A stretch of DNA of 10,645 nt from an uncultured bacterium (lineage in GTDB: Bacteria > Planctomycetota > DG-23 > SLPQ01): the NCBI GenBank assembly GCA_937863625.1, contig CALMGO010000547.1, positions 1 through 10,645 of the forward strand. The letters are read 5' to 3'. Positions within the stretch are counted from its first letter, which is position 1, and each line of letters begins with the position of its first letter. This document shows, piece after piece, positions 7,327 to 10,645 of this stretch. The translations under genes were made by a program, and so were the position numbers. The notes beneath the pieces were generated by a model. It had not been told where the DNA came from. It saw only the letters and a list, made by a program, of their open reading frames with translations, and ran no database searches.

Positions 7327-7641
7327 TTATTGTGGTGATTCTCCTTTCATGGACCTTAACCGCGTCAGAAGCAATTCGGTTTCCGTGCGGAGTTCGTCCG
7401 GCCCCAAAAGCCCGCTATCTTTCGGCGCTCTCAACGCCTCATTCTCCTGATACATGGCAAGAACCCAGGTCCAATAATCATCCAGGAGTTTATGTATCGG
7501 CATGTTCGCCTTGCGGAACTGGGTAATATTCTCCAGCAGCCAATCCTCCATGCTGTCGACAAACTCCCGGGGACCCATCTCTGAATCGAGAAAGCGCATG
7601 CAGAGATGCTCGGCTTCTTTGAGCAGGTCCTCGACGGCCAT
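7327..7641 (-). CDS. Small helical protein of unknown function
   Basis: The product is 104 residues. The ATG at 7641 is preferred over one 57 bp upstream because AAAGGA lies just before it (the AGGA ends 5 nt upstream), and because it places the gene correctly behind a strong promoter; the upstream ATG would lie almost at the predicted transcript start. The sequence is predicted all-helical, rich in Leu, Glu and Met, with amphipathic stretches such as AVEDLLKEAEHLCMRFLDSE and a Trp/Tyr-rich middle (LLDDYWTWVLAMY). There is no signal peptide, so it is probably cytoplasmic. I do not recognise the family. The helical, acidic character vaguely recalls colicin-type immunity proteins, but no toxin gene is adjacent, so this is not a call. 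It is monocistronic and divergent from the Ca-binding protein gene. Confidence 0.75.
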   Translation of the reverse strand: MAVEDLLKEAEHLCMRFLDSEMGPREFVDSMEDWLLENITQFRKANMPIHKLLDDYWTWVLAMYQENEALRAPKDSGLLGPDELRTETELLLTRLRSMKGESPQ

Positions 7642-7687
7642 AGTCGTCCTTTCGATAAAGCGGGACACTGTGCTTCTTTGCAGCGGG

Positions 7688-7717
7688 ATTAGTACCACGG
7701 AGGGGCGCGGGTGTCAA
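7688..7717 (-). promoter_or_regulatory. Promoter of the small helical protein gene
   Basis: On the minus strand a perfect TTGACA -35 box (7712-7717) is followed after 18 bp by ACTAAT (7688-7693), a 4/6 match to TATAAT. The predicted start is near 7681, about 40 nt before the ATG at 7641. Confidence 0.6.
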
Positions 7718-7790
7718 CAACGAAAGGCGATGCGGAATGATGAACGAGGCGGCGGGGGAAAGAGATTATCAATTGGGAAAAGTTTGTGGG

Positions 7791-7819
7791 TTGAAAAGGC
7801 GTCTCGACATGCCTATTCT
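7791..7819 (+). promoter_or_regulatory. Promoter of the Ca-binding secreted protein gene
   Basis: TTGAAA (7791-7796, 5/6 match) is separated by the optimal 17 bp from TATTCT (7814-7819, 4/6 match). A T-run follows (7819-7825), and transcription is predicted to begin at about 7826, which is the first G of the leader hairpin. Confidence 0.6.
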
Positions 7820-7825
7820 TTTTTT

Positions 7826-7982
7826 GGGAGGCTCTGAGGAGGCACATTTCAGCGGAGTCCCAATCTGGTGATAACCGGAGAGACTGAGCCCGCCGGTTGT
7901 TGCGCGTAAATCGGGGAGTGTGCGTAGGTTTGGGGGGGTACGCGTCTGGATAAGCAAGGCCCCTGAAGAAGGAGGAAAGGCA
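7826..7982 (+). promoter_or_regulatory. Structured 157-nt 5' leader, candidate cis-regulatory RNA
   Basis: Three stems can be drawn. Stem 1 pairs GGGA (7826-7829), CTC (7832-7834) and TGA (7835-7837) with TCA (7849-7851), GAG (7855-7857) and TCCC (7858-7861), with GG and GCG internal bulges. Stem 2 pairs AACCGG (7873-7878) with CCGGTT (7893-7898). Stem 3 pairs GCGTA (7922-7926) with TACGC (7939-7943) around a G7 run. GGCTC (7830-7834) can alternatively pair with GAGCC (7886-7890), which would break stems 1 and 2. AAGGAGG at 7969-7975 is the ribosome binding site. It matches none of the riboswitch consensus sequences I know (c-di-GMP-I, TPP, cobalamin, SAM, fluoride, glycine). Structure is inferred by eye. 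Confidence 0.4.
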
Positions 7983-8297
7983 ATGCGTACACTCTTTGTC
8001 TTGGCAGCGTTCGTGGCATTGGTAGCGGTCGTGGGCGTCAGCACGAGCTTTGGGGACGACCAGGACATGATTCAGCAGCAGTTACAGGTACAACTGCAGC
8101 TCAAGGACGGCTCATGTCTGGAATGCGTCTGCGCGACATTCGTCGATGAGGACGGGGACGGCATTTGTGACGAGTGCCTGGATGACTGCGTCCCTAACGG
8201 CGATGACGACGACGGCGACGGGATCCCCAACGGTCAGGATGACGACTACGTGCCGCCGCAAGATGACACGGGCAGTCAGTATCGAGGAGGCGAGTAG
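7983..8297 (+). CDS. Small secreted acidic protein with six cysteines and Asp-rich Ca-binding repeats
   Basis: The product is 104 residues. The ATG at 7983 is chosen because AAGGAGG (7969-7975) lies 7 nt upstream and the protein then starts with a signal peptide (MRT, hydrophobic core LFVLAAFVALVAVVGV, possible cleavage near SFG at 24). The mature part has a short Gln/Leu stretch (DMIQQQLQVQLQLKDG), then CLECVC and CDECLDDC giving six cysteines and two CxxC motifs, interleaved with DEDGDGICDE and DDDDGDGIPNGQDDD. The DxDxDG loops resemble thrombospondin type 3 or EF-hand-like calcium sites. The tail is acidic and low in complexity. It is likely exported and structured by Ca and disulfides, or by a metal bound to the CxxC pairs. 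No enzymatic domain is seen and I do not know the family. It has its own promoter and terminator. Confidence 0.85.
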   Translation: MRTLFVLAAFVALVAVVGVSTSFGDDQDMIQQQLQVQLQLKDGSCLECVCATFVDEDGDGICDECLDDCVPNGDDDDGDGIPNGQDDDYVPPQDDTGSQYRGGE

Positions 8298-8310
8298 CAC
8301 GAATTAACAG

Positions 8311-8354
8311 GGCCGCCGGGAGAGTGAGGGCTCAGTCTCGACCGGCGGCCTTTT
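8311..8354 (+). terminator. Rho-independent terminator after the Ca-binding protein gene
   Basis: GGCCGCCGG (8311-8319) pairs perfectly with CCGGCGGCC (8342-8350) and is followed at once by TTTT (8351-8354) and further T-rich sequence. The long loop adds a GAGA/TCTC pairing (8320-8323 with 8336-8339). It begins 14 nt after the stop codon. Confidence 0.9.
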
Positions 8355-8685
8355 CATTTCACATCCTTTCCATGCATCCCCCTGTGGAAACTGCCGGCGG
8401 AGCTTCATGCCTCATCGCTTTTTCATGGCAAAGGCCAAGACGGGCTGCAGGCGTTTCGAGTTCCTTTTCGTAGAGCGGAGCGGCCATTTTCACGCGGGCG
8501 TAATGGCGAGCGGGCGCGGCGTGGACGGGCTTGGAATCACAGGAGGCAGCGCGCGGGGCAGCGGTGCAGGAGAATCGGCCACAATATAATGGAACTATCA
8601 AAAGGCTCCCCTGTCGAGTAGAATGACTGGGCTATAGATTGACGTGAATGTAACACCTTGTGAAATACGGAGATACGGAGGCCTG
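8355..8685. other. Intergenic region upstream of the glycosyltransferase
   Basis: This 331-bp gap has no convincing gene. A 60-codon frame (8407-8589, plus) and an 80-codon frame (8359-8601, minus) have biased composition and no ribosome binding site. The last 100 bp are more AT-rich and contain a TATAAT at 8585-8590. Confidence 0.55.
8585..8590 (+). promoter_or_regulatory. Possible -10 box for the glycosyltransferase gene
   Basis: A perfect TATAAT lies 95 bp before the start codon, in the same ATATAATGG context as the protease promoter at 6079-6087. No good -35 match was found at 16-18 bp, so the call is weak; a regulator or another sigma factor would be needed. Confidence 0.35.
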
Positions 8686-10645
8686 ATGAGTCCTGAAGTC
8701 TCGAAAATGGCGTTTCTCGGCAACTATCTGCCTCGCCGATGCGGCATAGCGACGTTTACCACAGACCTTTGCGACGCGATCGCGGGCGTCGCGCCTGAGG
8801 CGAGTCTGTCTGTTGTAGCCATGAATGACACGCCCGAAGGGTATCGGTACCCGCCGAGGGTGCGCTTTCAGATCGCACAGAACAAGCTTTTGGAGTACGG
8901 CAATGCTGCGGATTTTCTGAACATCACGAATTTTGAGGTGGCCTGCGTCCAACATGAATTTGGCATTTTCGGCGGGGCCGCCGGGGGGCACGTTTTATCA
9001 CTTATGCGCGAACTGAGGGTGCCGGTCGTGACGACGCTGCACACGGTGCTGAGGGAGCCCGACCCTGCACAGAAAAGCGTCATGGACGACATAATCAGAC
9101 TCTCCGACCGCGTGGTGGTGATGAGCGAAAAGGCGCTCCACTTCATGAAGGAAATCTACCACGCACCCGAGGAAAAACTGGCCTTCATATACCATGGCGT
9201 AGCCGACATGCCGTTCGTCGACCCGAGCTTTTACAAGGACCTTTTCGGCGTCGAAGGCAGACGAGTGCTGATGACCTTCGGCTTTATCTCACCGAACAAG
9301 GGCATCGAATACGCGATAAACGCGCTGCCCGAGGTGGTGAAGAAGCATCCCGATATCGTCTACATGGTAGTCGGCGCGACGCATCCGGCGGTCGTCAGGC
9401 AGAAAGGCGAGGAATACCGGTTTTTTCTACAGGGTCTCGTCAGGTCGCTGGGACTTTCGGAGCATGTGATATTTCATGACAGGTTCGTCGAGTTCGAGGA
9501 ACTCGAGAGGTTCCTCGGTTCGGCGGACGTCTGCATAACGCCATATCTTACGGAGAGCCAGATAGTCTCCGGCGTTCTCTCGCTGTGCATAGGGGCGGGC
9601 AAGGCGACGGTTTCGACGCCGTACTGGTACGCCAGTGAAATGCTCGGGGAGGAGAGAGGGGTAATTGTGCCGTTCCGGGATTCGAGGCAGCTATCGCTAT
9701 CGCTCATCGATCTTCTGGACAACGACGTACGACGCCATGCCATGAGAAAGCGGGCATATCTCTTCGGAAGGAAGATGGTCTGGCCGGAGACGGCACGCAA
9801 GTACCTCCAGGTCTTTAACGAAGCGCTGCACGAGAGACGCCACGCGCCACGCAAGGTCGTCGCCAGCGGACGCAAGGCATTCGAACCCGCCATCAACTTC
9901 AGCCACCTGAGGCGGCTTACGGATCATACGGGCATTTTTCAGCACGCCAAGTATACCATCCCCGACCGTTCGCATGGTTACTGCACGGATGATAACGCGC
10001 GCGCGCTCGTGGTCGCTGTGCGCGCGGCGCACATTTTAGGTGAAGAGGCCAAGGGGATCTCCGACCTGGCCGCGGTCTACCTGAGTTTCCTCGACTATGC
10101 GTTGATTGAGGAGACGGGGCGGTTCCATAATTTCATGGGCTATGACCGCCGTTGGCTCGACAGCGTGGGCAGCGAGGATTCGCAAGGGAGGGGCCTGTTG
10201 GGCATAGGCACGGCGGCGACGTACGCGGGGGAGCCCGGAACGGTGGGTGTGGCGACAAGGCTCTTTAACACAGCTCTCGATGCGGCTCGGAGACTGGTTT
10301 CTCCGAGGGCCGAGGCGCTGTCGCTCGTGGGTGTTCACGAGTATCTCAGACGTTTCAGCGGCGACATGGCCGCGCAAAGGGCGCGCGAGGAACTGGCCAC
10401 GAGACTCTTCGGTCGGTTCAAGAAGAACTCCAAGCGCGACTGGCCGTGGCCGGAAGATACGCTCAACTACGAAAACGCGCGGCTGCCGCAGGCGCTGCTT
10501 CTTTCGGGCCAGTGGATGAACAGGTCGGACATGATTGAGATGGGGCTCGATGCGCTCAATTTCCTGATAAAGGTTCAGAAGTCGCCTGAGGGGTATTTCG
10601 AGCCGGTGGGATACAAGGGCTGGTACAAGCGCGGAGGGACACAGG
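8686..10645 (+). CDS. GT4-type glycosyltransferase fused to a C-terminal helical domain (3' truncated)
   Basis: The frame is open from the ATG at 8686 to the window end, giving 653 residues so far. GGAGG (8677-8681) lies 4 nt upstream of the ATG; a GTG at 8644 is an in-frame alternative without a comparable site. Residues about 7-385 look like a GT-B fold glycosyltransferase. Visible landmarks are an N-terminal GNYLPRRCGIATFT, HGVADMPF at 170-177, FGFISPNKGIEY around 198-208 (Lys205 in the donor-binding region), VVGATHP, and the block with GAGKATVSTPYWYASEML around 304-321. From about 400 on, a second domain carries LTDHTGIFQHAKYTIPDR and HGYCTDDNARAL (430-441), reminiscent of an alpha/alpha-toroid glycan-processing domain. 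It is soluble, with no signal peptide or membrane helix. It probably transfers a sugar in exopolysaccharide or glycan synthesis; donor and acceptor cannot be read from the sequence. Confidence 0.85.
   Translation, partial: MSPEVSKMAFLGNYLPRRCGIATFTTDLCDAIAGVAPEASLSVVAMNDTPEGYRYPPRVRFQIAQNKLLEYGNAADFLNITNFEVACVQHEFGIFGGAAGGHVLSLMRELRVPVVTTLHTVLREPDPAQKSVMDDIIRLSDRVVVMSEKALHFMKEIYHAPEEKLAFIYHGVADMPFVDPSFYKDLFGVEGRRVLMTFGFISPNKGIEYAINALPEVVKKHPDIVYMVVGATHPAVVRQKGEEYRFFLQGLVRSLGLSEHVIFHDRFVEFEELERFLGSADVCITPYLTESQIVSGVLSLCIGAGKATVSTPYWYASEMLGEERGVIVPFRDSRQLSLSLIDLLDNDVRRHAMRKRAYLFGRKMVWPETARKYLQVFNEALHERRHAPRKVVASGRKAFEPAINFSHLRRLTDHTGIFQHAKYTIPDRSHGYCTDDNARALVVAVRAAHILGEEAKGISDLAAVYLSFLDYALIEETGRFHNFMGYDRRWLDSVGSEDSQGRGLLGIGTAATYAGEPGTVGVATRLFNTALDAARRLVSPRAEALSLVGVHEYLRRFSGDMAAQRAREELATRLFGRFKKNSKRDWPWPEDTLNYENARLPQALLLSGQWMNRSDMIEMGLDALNFLIKVQKSPEGYFEPVGYKGWYKRGGTQ

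Noticed and set aside
8359..8601. An 80-codon minus-strand frame and a 60-codon plus-strand frame in the gap before the glycosyltransferase
   Set aside because: Neither has a ribosome binding site or coherent hydrophobic pattern, and they overlap each other.

Overview
The window looks like chromosomal DNA from a moderately high-GC, Gram-negative-type bacterium of the Planctomycetes or a neighbouring candidate phylum (Omnitrophota, Hydrogenedentota and Sumerlaeota are plausible). The evidence is a PEP-CTERM sorting signal on a secreted protease, a LEERIAP motif (resembling LEPR-xLL) at the N-terminus of a giant repeat protein, an HD-GYP signalling protein, and long intergenic gaps with isolated genes. 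No rRNA or tRNA gene, CRISPR array or intact mobile element was seen, so the phylum is an inference.

Layout: (1) 1-975, the 3' three quarters of a lactate-racemase-family (LarA) gene whose start lies outside the window. (2) 1359-2318, a cytoplasmic HD-GYP c-di-GMP phosphodiesterase. (3) 2426-2456, a strong bidirectional hairpin terminator between two convergent genes. (4) 2477-5662, minus strand, a 1061-residue protein built mostly of roughly 20-residue beta-solenoid repeats. (5) A 498-bp divergent intergenic region, then 6161-7003, a secreted metzincin-type zinc protease with a C-terminal PEP-CTERM anchor. (6) 7004-7326, a non-coding stretch with hairpins. (7) 7327-7641, minus strand, a small helical protein of unknown function. 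(8) 7642-7982, a second divergent region with good sigma70-type promoters for both flanking genes and a structured leader. (9) 7983-8297, a small secreted, acidic, six-cysteine protein with calcium-binding Asp repeats, closed by a clear terminator. (10) 8686 to the window end, a large glycosyltransferase fused to a C-terminal domain, truncated by the window edge.

Nearly every gene appears to be its own transcription unit. A shared theme is the cell surface: repeat protein, sorted protease, Ca-binding exported protein, glycosyltransferase and a c-di-GMP enzyme. The genes are not arranged as an operon, so functional linkage is only suggested. The least explained elements are the solenoid protein and the 157-nt leader of the small Ca-binding protein, whose predicted transcription start coincides with the first base of a hairpin.
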